DNA of 64,000 bases from Streptomyces sp. NBC_00258 (GCF_036182465.1 NZ_CP108081.1:4030001-4094000); one strand, 5' to 3'. Positions 50,772 through 59,945 are shown, counted from the stretch's first letter. The notes: generated from the letters alone by a model not told the origin. Made by a program: numbers and translations.

Positions 50772-52432
50772 CGCGCGGGGCCCGCCCCGCCGTCCAGCTC
50801 CGCAGGCTCCTGGTCGCGGCGGCGTCGGCGGGCACGGGCTTCCTGCTGCTGTGCACCCTGGGGTACGCGATGGGGCACCCGGACGCGTCCGGCGCGGCCG
50901 TGCTGCGGCTGGCCTGGTGTGTCGCGCCGCTCGCCGCGACCGTGCAGTTCGCGGTGGCGGTCGCCCGGACCGACCCGGCCACCCGTCCCCGGCAGGGGCT
51001 GTCGGCGCTCGGTCTCGGCCCCGCCCGGCTGACGGCCCTCGCGGCGATCTCGACCGCCGTGTCCTGCACGCTCGGTTCGATGGTCGCCCTGCTCTTCTTC
51101 CTGCATCTGCGCGGCGACCTGACCGGCCTCCCCTTCGACGGCGACGCCGCCGACCTCCTCGCCGCGGACGAGCCGCTGCCCCTCCCGGCCGCGCTCACCC
51201 TGCTGGCCCTCGTACCGATCATCGCCTCGGCGGCCAGTGCGGCGGTGCTCCGGCCACGGGGCCCGAGGCCGAGCGGCTTCACCACGGGCGGACGGCCGGG
51301 ACGGCTGAGCGGCTTCGGCGGATACGGACGCTCCGTCGAGCGCGTCGGCTTCGGCGCGTACGGGCGCTTCGGGACGCGTACGGAGGCGAAGGCGGGCCCT
51401 CGCTCGGAGAGCCCGGACGGTTCGGGGGGCCCTCGCGGCTCCGGGGGTCGGGAGGGTTCCGAGGGTCAGGGGGGTTCCGAGGGTCGGGGCAGCTCCCGGC
51501 AGGACACCACCGGCCGCACCGCGCACACCGGGCACGGCAGCCCGGAGGCGTCCACCAGCGCCGCGGCGCTCGACGTTCCCCGCCGCTCCGGCGCGCGCGC
51601 CCGCGCGAGGGTCGAGGGCCGCCCCGGCGGCGAGCAGCTCGCCGCCACCCACGCCACCGCCGACTCACCCGCGCACAACGGTCACGACGCGCCCGACCAC
51701 CGCACCGCCTCACTGCGTCCCGACAGCCCCGGCAGCCCCGGCAGCAACGACGGCCCCGGGTTCTCCGGCCGCACCCGCCACCCCATGGACCCGCTGGACC
51801 CCCAACACCCTCCGGCCCCTCTCCCCGCCCCCTCCGGCCTCCCCTGGGGCGCCGCGGTCCTGGCGGCCGGGCTCGCCGTGGAGACGTACGCCGGCCGTAC
51901 GTCCCCGGCTCTCGCGGGACCCGAGCTGCCGGGCGGCTTCTCGGTCGGACCCCTCGGTGTGCTGGTGGGCTGGGCGCTCACCGCGTTCGGTCTCGCGCTG
52001 GCCGGGCCCGCGATCACGCACCTCTGCGGCAGGCTGCTCCAGGCCGTGCGGCCGGGCGCCCTGCGGCTGCTCGCCGGGCGCGTGCTCATGGAGGAGGCGG
52101 CCCGCATCGGGCGCCCGCTCGGCGTGGTGTGCGCGGTGGCGTCGGGGGCGTACGCCATGGCCGTGCTCTATGGCCGCGCGCGCCCCGACGTGGGGCCGCT
52201 CACCACCCTGGGCGCGCTGCTCGTCGCGGGGTGCGCCGTCGCGACGCTCCTGACCGCCGCGGTGGAGGCGAGGAACGCGCGCGCCGACACCACGGCCGCC
52301 CTGCTGCGGCTCGGGGCGCCCGCCACGGCCCTGCGCAGCGCCGCCGCCCTCCGCACGGGTGCCCTGCTCGCCGTCTTCGGCCCGCTGACCTGGGCGGTCG
52401 CCGAGCTGGCCGCGCTGCCACTGACCCGCTGA
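50753..52432 (+). CDS. ABC transporter-associated membrane protein with long disordered linker
   Basis: 559 aa from GTG 50753. An N-terminal block of about four helices (residues 1-165) and a C-terminal block of about four helices (residues ~360-559) are separated by a ~190-residue Gly/Ser/Arg/Pro-rich, low-complexity linker with repeats such as GSEGQGGSEGRG. The helix pattern resembles FtsX/MacB-like permeases lacking their large extracellular domain; here the linker stands in its place. It is the partner of the degenerate ATPase. The role is unknown. Confidence 0.75.
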   Translation: MLALRLARGARPAVQLRRLLVAAASAGTGFLLLCTLGYAMGHPDASGAAVLRLAWCVAPLAATVQFAVAVARTDPATRPRQGLSALGLGPARLTALAAISTAVSCTLGSMVALLFFLHLRGDLTGLPFDGDAADLLAADEPLPLPAALTLLALVPIIASAASAAVLRPRGPRPSGFTTGGRPGRLSGFGGYGRSVERVGFGAYGRFGTRTEAKAGPRSESPDGSGGPRGSGGREGSEGQGGSEGRGSSRQDTTGRTAHTGHGSPEASTSAAALDVPRRSGARARARVEGRPGGEQLAATHATADSPAHNGHDAPDHRTASLRPDSPGSPGSNDGPGFSGRTRHPMDPLDPQHPPAPLPAPSGLPWGAAVLAAGLAVETYAGRTSPALAGPELPGGFSVGPLGVLVGWALTAFGLALAGPAITHLCGRLLQAVRPGALRLLAGRVLMEEAARIGRPLGVVCAVASGAYAMAVLYGRARPDVGPLTTLGALLVAGCAVATLLTAAVEARNARADTTAALLRLGAPATALRSAAALRTGALLAVFGPLTWAVAELAALPLTR

Positions 52433-52543
52433 CGGCTCACCCGAAGAACTCGCCCGAAAAAGTTCACGGGACGCCGATGACTTTTCGACGACCCCCCGGT
52501 CTACCCCTCCGAACAGCACATCACGCGATGGGAGAGACCTCAT

Positions 52544-52951
52544 ATGTACCAGCAGATGATCTTCGTGAACCTGGCCGTGACCGACGTGGACGCCTCCAAG
52601 AAGTTCTTCACGGAGCTCGGCTACACGATCAACGAGCAGTTCTCGGACGAGAACTGCGCGTCCGTCGTGATCAGCGACACGATCGTCGCGATGCTGCTGA
52701 ACAAGCAGCGCTACGCGGACTTCACGAAGAAGGAGATCGCGGACTCGACGAAGACCAGTGAGGTGCTGCTGTGTCTGAGCGCCGAGAGCCGCGAGAAGGT
52801 GGACGAGCTGGTCGACAAGGCGGTCGCGGCGGGCGGTTCGGAGACCCGCGATCCCCAGGACTACGGCCAGATGTATGGCCGCGCCTTCGACGACCCGGAC
52901 GGCCACACCTGGGAGGTCATGTGGATGGACCCGGCGGTCGTCCAGGGCTGA
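52544..52951 (+). CDS. VOC (glyoxalase/bleomycin-resistance) family protein
   Basis: 135 aa, two beta-alpha-beta-beta-beta modules. Begins MYQQMIFVNLAVTDVDASKKFFTELGYT and ends GRAFDDPDGHTWEVMWMDP, a PhnB/Gloxalase-like variant. Metal ligands are not all evident, so the reaction is not predicted. GAGAGACC precedes the ATG. Confidence 0.88.
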   Translation: MYQQMIFVNLAVTDVDASKKFFTELGYTINEQFSDENCASVVISDTIVAMLLNKQRYADFTKKEIADSTKTSEVLLCLSAESREKVDELVDKAVAAGGSETRDPQDYGQMYGRAFDDPDGHTWEVMWMDPAVVQG

Positions 52952-52975
52952 ACCGGCCGTGCTTAGCATGGGCGG

Positions 52976-54109
52976 GTGCAGACGAGCCCCGCCCATGCGG
53001 CCCACCACAACGACCGTGAGATCGAGACGCTGGAGGAGTTCGACGCAGTCGTCTCGTCCCGCGGCACCCTCGCCGGCTTCCGTGTCCAGTGCGTCGATCT
53101 GACGGACCGTACAAAGGAGTTGCTGGCGAGCGACGCCACCGGCGCCGTATTCCTCGGCTGTCCGATGCGGGAGAACGCCGCGGCGAAGGTCCGTGCCGAC
53201 GGCGCCCTGGTCTTCCCGCCGCTCCCCGGCCTGCCCTTCGACCCGTACCGCGGTCATCTCTACCGGCCCGACGAGCTGTTCGCCTCGCTCGACAAGGGGT
53301 ACGAGGAGACGCCGGACGCCCTCGCGTACGCCTGGTTCCAGCAGACGAAGACCGACGGCGACATCTACGCGTCGATGCTGCGCTCCGTCCACGACGACGC
53401 GATCTCCGACGCCCTCGACGAACTCCTGCGCGGCACACGGGTGGTGGGCGTGATGGGCGGCCACGCGCTCGGGCGCGGCACGGACGCGTACGACAGCGCC
53501 GTCCGGCTCGGCCGTGCGCTCGCGCGCGCCGGGTTCACCGTTGCGACGGGCGGCGGCCCCGGCGCGATGGAGGCGGCGAACCTCGGCGCGTACGCGGCCC
53601 CGTACGACGACACCATGCTGCACGAGGCGTGCGAACTCCTCGCGAAGTCACCGTCGTTCGTGCCGTCGGTGACCGACTGGGCGCGCGCCGCCTTCGAGGT
53701 GCGCACTCGCTGGCCGAAGGGCAACACCTCCGTGGGGATCCCCACTTGGTTCTACGGGCACGAGCCGCCGAACGCCTTCGCCTCGCACATCGCCAAGTAC
53801 TTCGCCAACGCCACCCGCGAGGACGGCCTGCTGGCTCGTTCGAACGCGGGTGTGGTGTTCCTGCCCGGCGCCGCCGGAACGGTCCAGGAAATCTTCGACA
53901 ACGCGACCCCCAACTACTACGAGTCCCGGGGCGAACCCACCCCGATGGTGCTGGTGAACCGGGCGCACTGGACTGAACGGCTGCCCACCTGGCCCCTGCT
54001 CCAGGCGCTCGCCCGCGACCGCTCGATGGAGTCCCGGATCGCGCTGGTCGACCGGATCGAGGAGGCACCGGAGGCACTCATCCGGTTGGCTCATGTAAAT
54101 GAAAGCTAA
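52976..54109 (+). CDS. LOG-family Rossmann protein
   Basis: 377 aa from a GTG. N-terminal ~145 residues of unknown function, then a lysine-decarboxylase-like/LOG domain with VVGVMGGHALGRG, VATGGGPGAMEAANLGAY and FLPGAAGTVQEIFDNAT, the nucleotide-phosphate loop and PGGxGTxxE-type motif of LOG (cytokinin-activating phosphoribohydrolase) proteins. In the motif the second Gly is Ala (PGAAGT). The longer N-terminus separates it from typical ~190-aa LOG enzymes. Likely a nucleotide phosphoribohydrolase; substrate unknown. Confidence 0.82.
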   Translation: MQTSPAHAAHHNDREIETLEEFDAVVSSRGTLAGFRVQCVDLTDRTKELLASDATGAVFLGCPMRENAAAKVRADGALVFPPLPGLPFDPYRGHLYRPDELFASLDKGYEETPDALAYAWFQQTKTDGDIYASMLRSVHDDAISDALDELLRGTRVVGVMGGHALGRGTDAYDSAVRLGRALARAGFTVATGGGPGAMEAANLGAYAAPYDDTMLHEACELLAKSPSFVPSVTDWARAAFEVRTRWPKGNTSVGIPTWFYGHEPPNAFASHIAKYFANATREDGLLARSNAGVVFLPGAAGTVQEIFDNATPNYYESRGEPTPMVLVNRAHWTERLPTWPLLQALARDRSMESRIALVDRIEEAPEALIRLAHVNES

Positions 54110-54136
54110 AGCCGAGGGTCAAGACGGACAGACGGA

Positions 54137-54165
54137 TTGACAACCCGAGACGTGGCCCAATAAAC
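54137..54165 (+). promoter_or_regulatory. sigma-70 type promoter of the sortase substrate gene
   Basis: TTGACA at 54137-54142 and an AT-rich -10 (ATAAAC, 54160-54165) with 17-bp spacing, about 80 bp upstream of the GTG start. Confidence 0.5.
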
Positions 54166-54244
54166 CTGTGAGGCGTCTGGGATTGCTGCTTCTTCGCAGC
54201 CACTCCCCCACCCCCCTCGTTTGTGCATCCCGTGAAGGGCAATC

Positions 54245-54925
54245 GTGTCCATATCTCGCCGTACCGCACGTTCCGTGCGCATTCTCGGAGTTGCCTCCGC
54301 CTCGGCCGCGCTCACGCTCGGCCTCGCCGGCAACGCGCTCGCCTGCAACATCAGTGAGTTCTCGGCCGTCGCCAAGTGCGACGGCGCCAAGGGTGTCATC
54401 AGCGTCACCGACAAGGACCCGACCGGCGTCGCGGCCACGGTCACTGTCTTCCTGGAGTCCAACGGCGCGGACGAGAAGCTCGTCGGCACCCAGGAGGTCA
54501 AGGGCTCCCGCGAGGGCGTGACCATCGACTTCTCAGAGGACTGGAAGCCGAACGCGGAGTACCGGATCCACGTCAAGGCCGGCAAGCAGGTCGACGAGGA
54601 CATCAAGCCGAACCTCGTCACCCCGTCCGAGGCCTGCAAGTCCGAGGAGCCGTCGACGCCTCCGGCCACCCCGTCCCCGTCCGACGAGCCCTCCTCGCCC
54701 GTCACCGCGAAGCCGGAGTCCCCGGCGCCCTCGGAGTCGGAGAGCACCCCGGCCGCGTCGGCCGGCGGCAGCACCCCGTCTCCCGCGGGCGGCGACTCGA
54801 ACCTCGCCGAGACCGGCTCCAGCTCCAACACCGGTGCCATCGCCGGGATAGCGGCCGCGCTCGTGGCGGCCGGCGCCGGCGTCATGTTCGCCCTGCGTCG
54901 CCGCGGCGCAGCGAACGGTCGCTGA
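54245..54925 (+). CDS. LAETG-type sortase substrate, cell-wall-anchored protein
   Basis: 226 aa from GTG 54245. Sec signal peptide (cleavage after about residue 33). A beta-rich domain of about 95 residues with C34, C45 and C131, a Pro/Ser/Glu wall-spanning stretch (133-185), then LAETG (187-191), a hydrophobic helix and RRRGAANGR. LAxTG is the class-E sortase signal of actinomycetes. It would be linked to peptidoglycan. Resembles small surface proteins of the chaplin/LAETG group in Streptomyces; ligand unknown. Confidence 0.9.
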   Translation: MSISRRTARSVRILGVASASAALTLGLAGNALACNISEFSAVAKCDGAKGVISVTDKDPTGVAATVTVFLESNGADEKLVGTQEVKGSREGVTIDFSEDWKPNAEYRIHVKAGKQVDEDIKPNLVTPSEACKSEEPSTPPATPSPSDEPSSPVTAKPESPAPSESESTPAASAGGSTPSPAGGDSNLAETGSSSNTGAIAGIAAALVAAGAGVMFALRRRGAANGR

Positions 54926-54956
54926 GCACCGCCCGGTAGACCCAGTTCCACCAGGC

Positions 54957-54988
54957 GTGGCCCGCCCCCGTCCGAGGGGGCGGGCCAC
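54957..54988. terminator. intrinsic-type terminator
   Basis: Perfect 13-bp stem (GTGGCCCGCCCCC and complement) with a 6-nt loop, 31 bp after the LAETG gene. Confidence 0.85.
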
Positions 54989-55033
54989 CGTCTCGTTTCG
55001 CGCTCCTGAAAGCGTGGGCGCAGCCCCGCTTTT

Positions 55034-55068
55034 GAGGGGCGCGGGGAACTGCTCGACCAGCCCCCACC
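55034..55068. repeat. copy of the GCGCAGTTCCCCGCGCCCCT repeat
   Basis: Reverse-orientation copy with one change (ACTGCTCGACC) between the convergent LAETG and TIGR03083 genes. Confidence 0.7.
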
Positions 55069-55111
55069 GGGCCCGCACACGAAAACCCGCGCCCGAGCGG
55101 AGCGCCACCAC

Positions 55112-55903
55112 TCAACCAAACGTGGCCCGCTCCAACCAGAAGTCCAGCAACTCCCGCTCCCCCAGAACCTCCAGCCCCCCACCGTCCGGCGCCATCCGGC
55201 GATAGAAGGCGAGCATCACCTCGGTGAGCGGCCCCCGCAGCGCGACGGTCGCCTTCTCGTGCCCGCGCCGCCAGCCGATGCCCTCGTCCTCGAACTCGAT
55301 GAGCCACTCGGCGTCCAGGCCGGACTCGGTGTCGGTGGCGTGAAGGTGGATGCTGCGCCCCTCGCCCCGCAGTTCGTTCGCGGCGTCGCTCGGATACTTC
55401 TCCTGCGCGAACCGTACGATCTGCAGCCACTCGTCGATCGCGTCGGCGGCGAACTCCGGCGCCACCTCGTACGTCACCCCCGCGGCGATCGCCGCGTCGG
55501 CCCGGTGGATCACCGTCTCGTGGGTCATGCGCCGCGCCCAGAAGCCTGCCGTGTGCTCCCAGGCCCAGGACCAGGAGGCGGTGTCGGCCCCGGCGGTGCG
55601 AAAGGTCTCCGCGGCCTTCTCGGCGCCCTCGGCGAGCCAGGCGTCCAGGGCGGCGGGGTCGTCGCTCTCCGGTCCTCCGACGTCGGCCACGTGCTCGACC
55701 GGCACGTTCTTCGTCGCTCTCGTCCGCACGATGTGCTCGGACCAGCGATGTGCCTCGCCGACATGCACGGCGAGCTGCCGCAGCGTCCAGTCCGGACAGG
55801 TCGGTACGGTCGCGTCGAGGTCGGCGCCGGCGAGGTGCGACCTCAGCAGCGCGGTCTGCCCGACGATTTCGCCGCAGTAGCGGTCGTGCCCGAGTAGCGT
55901 CAT
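55112..55903 (-). CDS. TIGR03083 / maleylpyruvate isomerase-like (DinB-fold) protein
   Basis: 263 aa from ATG 55903. Starts LLGHDRYCGEIVGQTALLRSHLAGADLDATVPTCPDWTLRQLAVHVGEAHRW, the TIGR03083 pattern with the metal-binding His in HVGEAHRW, followed by WARRMTHETVIHRADA and a C-terminal MDMPI domain. Family members include mycothiol-dependent enzymes; the substrate is unknown. It lies 10 bp after the thiamine ATPase gene, so it is probably the last gene of that operon. Confidence 0.85.
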   Translation of the reverse strand: MTLLGHDRYCGEIVGQTALLRSHLAGADLDATVPTCPDWTLRQLAVHVGEAHRWSEHIVRTRATKNVPVEHVADVGGPESDDPAALDAWLAEGAEKAAETFRTAGADTASWSWAWEHTAGFWARRMTHETVIHRADAAIAAGVTYEVAPEFAADAIDEWLQIVRFAQEKYPSDAANELRGEGRSIHLHATDTESGLDAEWLIEFEDEGIGWRRGHEKATVALRGPLTEVMLAFYRRMAPDGGGLEVLGERELLDFWLERATFG

Positions 55904-55913
55904 GAGCCGCACC

Positions 55914-56957
55914 CTAGGCTCCTGGTGGCCCTCCGAGTACGACAATTTCCGCTGCGTCGAACGCCACCCCGACCTCGTCGCCCGTCTCCGGCGCGTCCCG
56001 CAGGGCACATGCCGCCTCCAGCCACGGCGCGTCCTCGGGCCGCAGCCGTACGGCGACATGGGTGCCCCGGAACGTCCGCGCGGCCACCGTGCAGCGCAGC
56101 CCCTCGGACGCCGGTACGAGGCGTACGCCGGCGGGCCTGACGAGCAGTTCGACCTCGCCCTGCCGGGCGTCCGAGGGCACCGGCAGCTTGCCCCACGGCG
56201 TGTCCGCGGCCTCCCCGCTGACGGTCGCCGCGGTCACGTTCTCGAAGCCGAGGAAGCGGGCCACGAACGCGTCGGCCGGGCGCTGCCAGACCTCAAGTGG
56301 CGTACCGGACTGAGCGATCCGGCCGTCCCGCATCACGACGACCCGGTCGGCGAGCGCGAACGCCTCCCCCTGGTCATGGGTGACCGCGAGCACGGTGGTG
56401 CCCAACTCGCCGAACAGCTGGCGGAGTTCGACCACCAGCCGTTCACGCAGCGAGCGGTCCAGCTGGCCCAGGGGTTCGTCGAGCATCAGCAGCCGGGGGC
56501 GGGGCGCGAGGGCCCGGGCGAGCGCGACGCGCTGCTGCTCCCCACCGGAGAGGGAGGCGACGGCCCGCTCACGGGCACCGGGGAGCCCCACGAGATCGAG
56601 CAACTCCCTTACACGTACGGCCTGTTGATCCTTCGACTCGCCGTGCATCCGCAGCCCGAAGGCCACGTTGCCGCCCACGTCGCGCTGCGGGAACAGCTGG
56701 TGGTCCTGGAACATCAGGCCGACGCCCCGCTTGTGCGCGGGCACGCCGTGGAGGTCGAGGCCGTCCAGGAACACCCGTCCCTCGTCCAGAGGTTGGAGAC
56801 CCGCGACCGCCCGCAGCAGGGTCGACTTGCCGCTGCCGCTGGGCCCGAGAACGCACACGATCTCGTGCTCGGCGACATCGAGCCCGACGGAGTCGAGCAC
56901 GGCCCGCCCGCCGAAACGTACGGTCGCGCCAACGAGTTCGAGCTTTGCGTCACGCAT
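55914..56957 (-). CDS. thiQ: thiamine ABC transporter ATP-binding protein
   Basis: 347 aa from ATG 56957. Walker A GPSGSGKST, Q-loop FQDHQLFPQRD, signature LSGGEQQR, Walker B LLMLDEPLGQLD and switch VTHDQGEA. The ATPase core is followed by a TOBE-type C-terminal domain. It is 2 bp after the permease. Thiamine is the substrate because the operon is under a TPP riboswitch and the binding protein is ThiB-like. Confidence 0.88.
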   Translation of the reverse strand: MRDAKLELVGATVRFGGRAVLDSVGLDVAEHEIVCVLGPSGSGKSTLLRAVAGLQPLDEGRVFLDGLDLHGVPAHKRGVGLMFQDHQLFPQRDVGGNVAFGLRMHGESKDQQAVRVRELLDLVGLPGARERAVASLSGGEQQRVALARALAPRPRLLMLDEPLGQLDRSLRERLVVELRQLFGELGTTVLAVTHDQGEAFALADRVVVMRDGRIAQSGTPLEVWQRPADAFVARFLGFENVTAATVSGEAADTPWGKLPVPSDARQGEVELLVRPAGVRLVPASEGLRCTVAARTFRGTHVAVRLRPEDAPWLEAACALRDAPETGDEVGVAFDAAEIVVLGGPPGA

Positions 56958-56959
56958 GG

Positions 56960-58675
56960 TCAGAACTCCCCGGTCCGGTCGGTGCGAAGACGTTCGAGAA
57001 CCAGCAGCGCCACCGCGCACACCATCATCAAGATCGTCGAAAGGGCCATGGCCTGTCCGTAGTTGAGGTCACCGGCCCGCCCGAGCAGCCGTGCCACGGC
57101 GACCGGCAGCGTCGGGTTGTCGGGCCGCGCGATGAAGACGGTCGCGCCGAACTCGCCCAGCGACACGGCGAAGGCGAACCCGGCCGCGATCAGCAGCGCC
57201 CGCCGCACCATCGGCAGATCGACCTCGCGCCACACCCGCCACGGCGAGGCCCCGAGCACCGCGGCCGCCTCGCGCAGGCGTCCGTCCACCGCCCGCAGTA
57301 CGGGCAGCATGGTCCGTACGACGAAGGGGACGCCCACCAGCGCCTGTGCGAGGGGCACGAGGATCCAGGTGCTCCGGAGGTCCAGCGGAGGCTTGTCGAG
57401 CGCGATGAGGAAGCCGAACCCGACGGTCACGGCGGAGACACCGAGCGGCAGCATCAGCAGGGCGTCGAACCCCCGTACGAGACGGCCTGCGTCCCGGCGG
57501 GTGAGGGCGGCGGCCGCGAGTCCGCCGATCAGCAGGGCGATGGCGGTGGCGGCGAGCGCGTACTGCAGCGAGTTGCCGATGGCCTCTATCGGCGGGACGA
57601 GGAAAATGCCGCCCTCGTCGCTGGTCAGCGCCTTGTAGTAGCCGAATCCGGGGGCGTCGAGGGACCGCTCGACCAGCACGGCCAGCGGCAGCACCAGCAG
57701 GACGGCGATGGTGGCGAGGACACCTGCGAGCAGCGCCCACTGCCCGGCGCCGCGCGGCCGTCGCGCCGTCACGGACGCGTCGACCAGGCGCAGGGCGGTC
57801 TCCCGCCGCCGTACCGTCCACGCGTGGACGGCGAGGATCGCGCCGACCGCCACGAACTGGACGAGGGTGAGGACGGCGGCCGTCGAGAGGTCGAAGATCT
57901 CCGAGGTCTGCCGGTAGATCTCGACTTCGAGCGTCGAGAAGGTGGGGCCGCCGAGGATCTGCACCACGCCGAACGAGGTGAAGGTGAAGAGGAAGACCAT
58001 GAGCGCGGCGGCCGCGACGGCCGGCCCGAGCGCCGGAAGCGTCACCCTGCGCCAGGCGGCGAACCGTGAGGCGCCGAGCACGCGCGCGGCCTCCTCCTGA
58101 CGCGGATCGAGCTGCGACCAGAGGCCGCCGACCGTACGGACGACGACCGCGTAGTTGAAGAAGACGTGCGCCAGCAGGATCGCCCACACGGTCGTGTCGA
58201 GCCGTACACCCCACAGCTCGTCCAGAAGCCCACCGCGGCCGAGGAGTGCCAGGAACGCCGTGCCGACGACCACGGTAGGCAGCACGAACGGCACGGTGAC
58301 GACGGCTCGCAGGACCTGCTTGCCCCTGAAATCAAAGCGCGCGAACACATACGCGCCGGGGAGCGCGATCAGCAGTGTGAGCGCGGTCGAGGCGAGCGCC
58401 TGCCAGGTCGTGAACCACAGGACGTGCCGGATGTCGGACTGCGCGAGCACGTCGCCGATCCGCCCGAACCGCCAGACCCCGTCGATCCTGAGCCCGCGGG
58501 CCGTGATCGCCGCGACCGGGTAGGCGAAGAAGAGCCCGAAGAACGCGACGGGCAGGGCCATGAGAGCGAGCCGCGCCGCGCTCCCCGTACGCGGGCGCGT
58601 GCGGGGGCGCGGACGCCGGCTCGCGGGCGGCTCCGCCTCGGCGCGGGGCTCTACTTCAGTACGAGCGAGGTCCAT
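56960..58675 (-). CDS. thiP: thiamine ABC transporter permease (fused two-domain)
   Basis: 571 aa from ATG 58675, which overlaps the ThiB gene by 25 bp. Twelve or so helices in two homologous halves, each with an EAA loop: EAARVLGASRFAAWRRVTLPALGPA and EAAAVLGASPWRVWREVDLPMVRRA. This duplicated arrangement is that of ThiP/iron-permease proteins. Forms the channel for thiamine or its phosphates. Confidence 0.9.
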   Translation of the reverse strand: MDLARTEVEPRAEAEPPASRRPRPRTRPRTGSAARLALMALPVAFFGLFFAYPVAAITARGLRIDGVWRFGRIGDVLAQSDIRHVLWFTTWQALASTALTLLIALPGAYVFARFDFRGKQVLRAVVTVPFVLPTVVVGTAFLALLGRGGLLDELWGVRLDTTVWAILLAHVFFNYAVVVRTVGGLWSQLDPRQEEAARVLGASRFAAWRRVTLPALGPAVAAAALMVFLFTFTSFGVVQILGGPTFSTLEVEIYRQTSEIFDLSTAAVLTLVQFVAVGAILAVHAWTVRRRETALRLVDASVTARRPRGAGQWALLAGVLATIAVLLVLPLAVLVERSLDAPGFGYYKALTSDEGGIFLVPPIEAIGNSLQYALAATAIALLIGGLAAAALTRRDAGRLVRGFDALLMLPLGVSAVTVGFGFLIALDKPPLDLRSTWILVPLAQALVGVPFVVRTMLPVLRAVDGRLREAAAVLGASPWRVWREVDLPMVRRALLIAAGFAFAVSLGEFGATVFIARPDNPTLPVAVARLLGRAGDLNYGQAMALSTILMMVCAVALLVLERLRTDRTGEF

Positions 58676-59736
58676 GACTTGACCCACTCGTCACGGTTGT
58701 CGGCGATCTTGGCGGGGTCCAGGGTCTCGGGGTTCTCGACGGCCGGGCCGAACTTCGTGAACTCCGGGGGCACCTGGGCGACCTCACGGACCGGGTACAC
58801 GAACATGTTGAGCGGCATGTCGTCCTGGAACTTCTTGGTGATCAGGAAGTCGATGAGCGCCTTGCCGCCCTTCGTGTTCTTCGCGTTGCTGAGCAGGCCC
58901 GCGTACTCGACCTGGCGGAAGCAGGTGCCGTCCGCGACACCGGTCGGCGCGGTCTTCGGCTTCGGGTCGGCGTAGATGACCTCGGCCGGCGGGGACGAGG
59001 CGTACGAGACGACGAGCGGCCGGTCGCCCTTGGCCTTCTTGCCGCCGGCGGAACCGGAGAACTCCACGTTGTAGGCCTGCTCCCAGCCGTCGACGACCTT
59101 CACGCCGTTGCTCTTGAGCTTCTTCCAGTAGTCCTGCCAGCCGTCGTCGCCGTACTTGGCGGCAGTCCCGAGCAGGAAACCGAGGCCGGGCGAGGACGTG
59201 GAGGCGTTCTCGGTGACCAGCAGGTTCTTGTACTCGGGCTTGATCAGATCGTCGAAGGACGTCGGCGGAGCCAGCTTCCGCTTGTCGAAATACGCCTTGT
59301 CGTAGTTGACGCAGATGTCGCCGGAGTCGATGGGCGTGACCCGGTGCTTGTCCTGGTCGACCCGGTACTGCGGCAGGATCAGGTCCGAGCCCTTGGCCTC
59401 GTACGACTGGAACAGCCCGTTGTCGAGCGCCCGCGACAGCAGGGTGTTGTCGACGCCGAAGAAGACGTCGCCCTGCGGGTTGTCCTTGGTGAGGATGGCC
59501 TTGTTGACGGCCGTACCGGCGTCGCCGTCCTTGAGGACCTTGACCTTGTAACCGGACTCCTTCTCGAAGTCCTTCAGTACGGCCTTGGTGTAGGCGAAGG
59601 AGTCATGGCTGACGAGGGTGACGGTCTTGGACCCGGAGCCCTCGTCGCCGGAGTCGGACGACCCGCACGCGGTGAGCGCGGCGAGGCCGAGCCCGGTGAC
59701 CGCGACCACGGCCGTGAACTTCCCTGTGGTGCTCAC
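58651..59736 (-). CDS. thiB: thiamine-binding lipoprotein
   Basis: 361 aa from GTG 59736 with a strong AGGAGG. Lipobox LTACGSS. Mature part is ThiB-like: VTLVSHDSFAYTKAVLKDFEKESGYKVKVLKDGDAGTAVNKAILTKDNPQGDVFFGVDNTLLSRALD and the ligand region IDSGDICVNYDKAYF. It follows a TPP riboswitch and begins the thiBPQ operon. Captures thiamine outside the cell. Confidence 0.93.
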   Translation of the reverse strand: MSTTGKFTAVVAVTGLGLAALTACGSSDSGDEGSGSKTVTLVSHDSFAYTKAVLKDFEKESGYKVKVLKDGDAGTAVNKAILTKDNPQGDVFFGVDNTLLSRALDNGLFQSYEAKGSDLILPQYRVDQDKHRVTPIDSGDICVNYDKAYFDKRKLAPPTSFDDLIKPEYKNLLVTENASTSSPGLGFLLGTAAKYGDDGWQDYWKKLKSNGVKVVDGWEQAYNVEFSGSAGGKKAKGDRPLVVSYASSPPAEVIYADPKPKTAPTGVADGTCFRQVEYAGLLSNAKNTKGGKALIDFLITKKFQDDMPLNMFVYPVREVAQVPPEFTKFGPAVENPETLDPAKIADNRDEWVKSWTSLVLK

Positions 59737-59771
59737 TGAATTCCTCCTGGGGGTGACCAGGAAGAGACGCG

Positions 59772-59808
59772 GCCCTGCCCGGGACCTCGGTCGGGTCCCG
59801 GGCAGGGC
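59772..59808 (-). terminator. riboswitch expression-platform hairpin
   Basis: A perfect 15-bp stem (GCCCTGCCCGGGACC, 59772-59786, and its complement 59794-59808) between the TPP aptamer and the thiB start. It may act as the conditional terminator. Confidence 0.75.
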
Positions 59809-59827
59809 GCAACAGCTTGAGTAGTGA

Positions 59828-59916
59828 CCGAACTTCCTACCCAGAATGACCTGGGCAAGGTTCAGAGGGTCTGCGGGCTGTCCCGCACTCTCAGCGCTGT
59901 GGCGCTCCCCTGTCGG
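59828..59916 (-). ncRNA. TPP riboswitch (THI element)
   Basis: On the minus strand the conserved blocks appear in order: GGGGAGCGCC, GCTGAGAGTG, ACCCTCTGAACC, CAGGTCATTCTGG and GTAGGAAG, closed by a P1 of CCGA/TCGG. These are the TPP-binding core of thi boxes. It lies in the leader of thiB, with a strong hairpin between aptamer and start, so thiamine pyrophosphate would turn off the importer. Confidence 0.95.
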
Positions 59917-59945
59917 AATATGAAGATGTATGTACGTCCGCCAGA

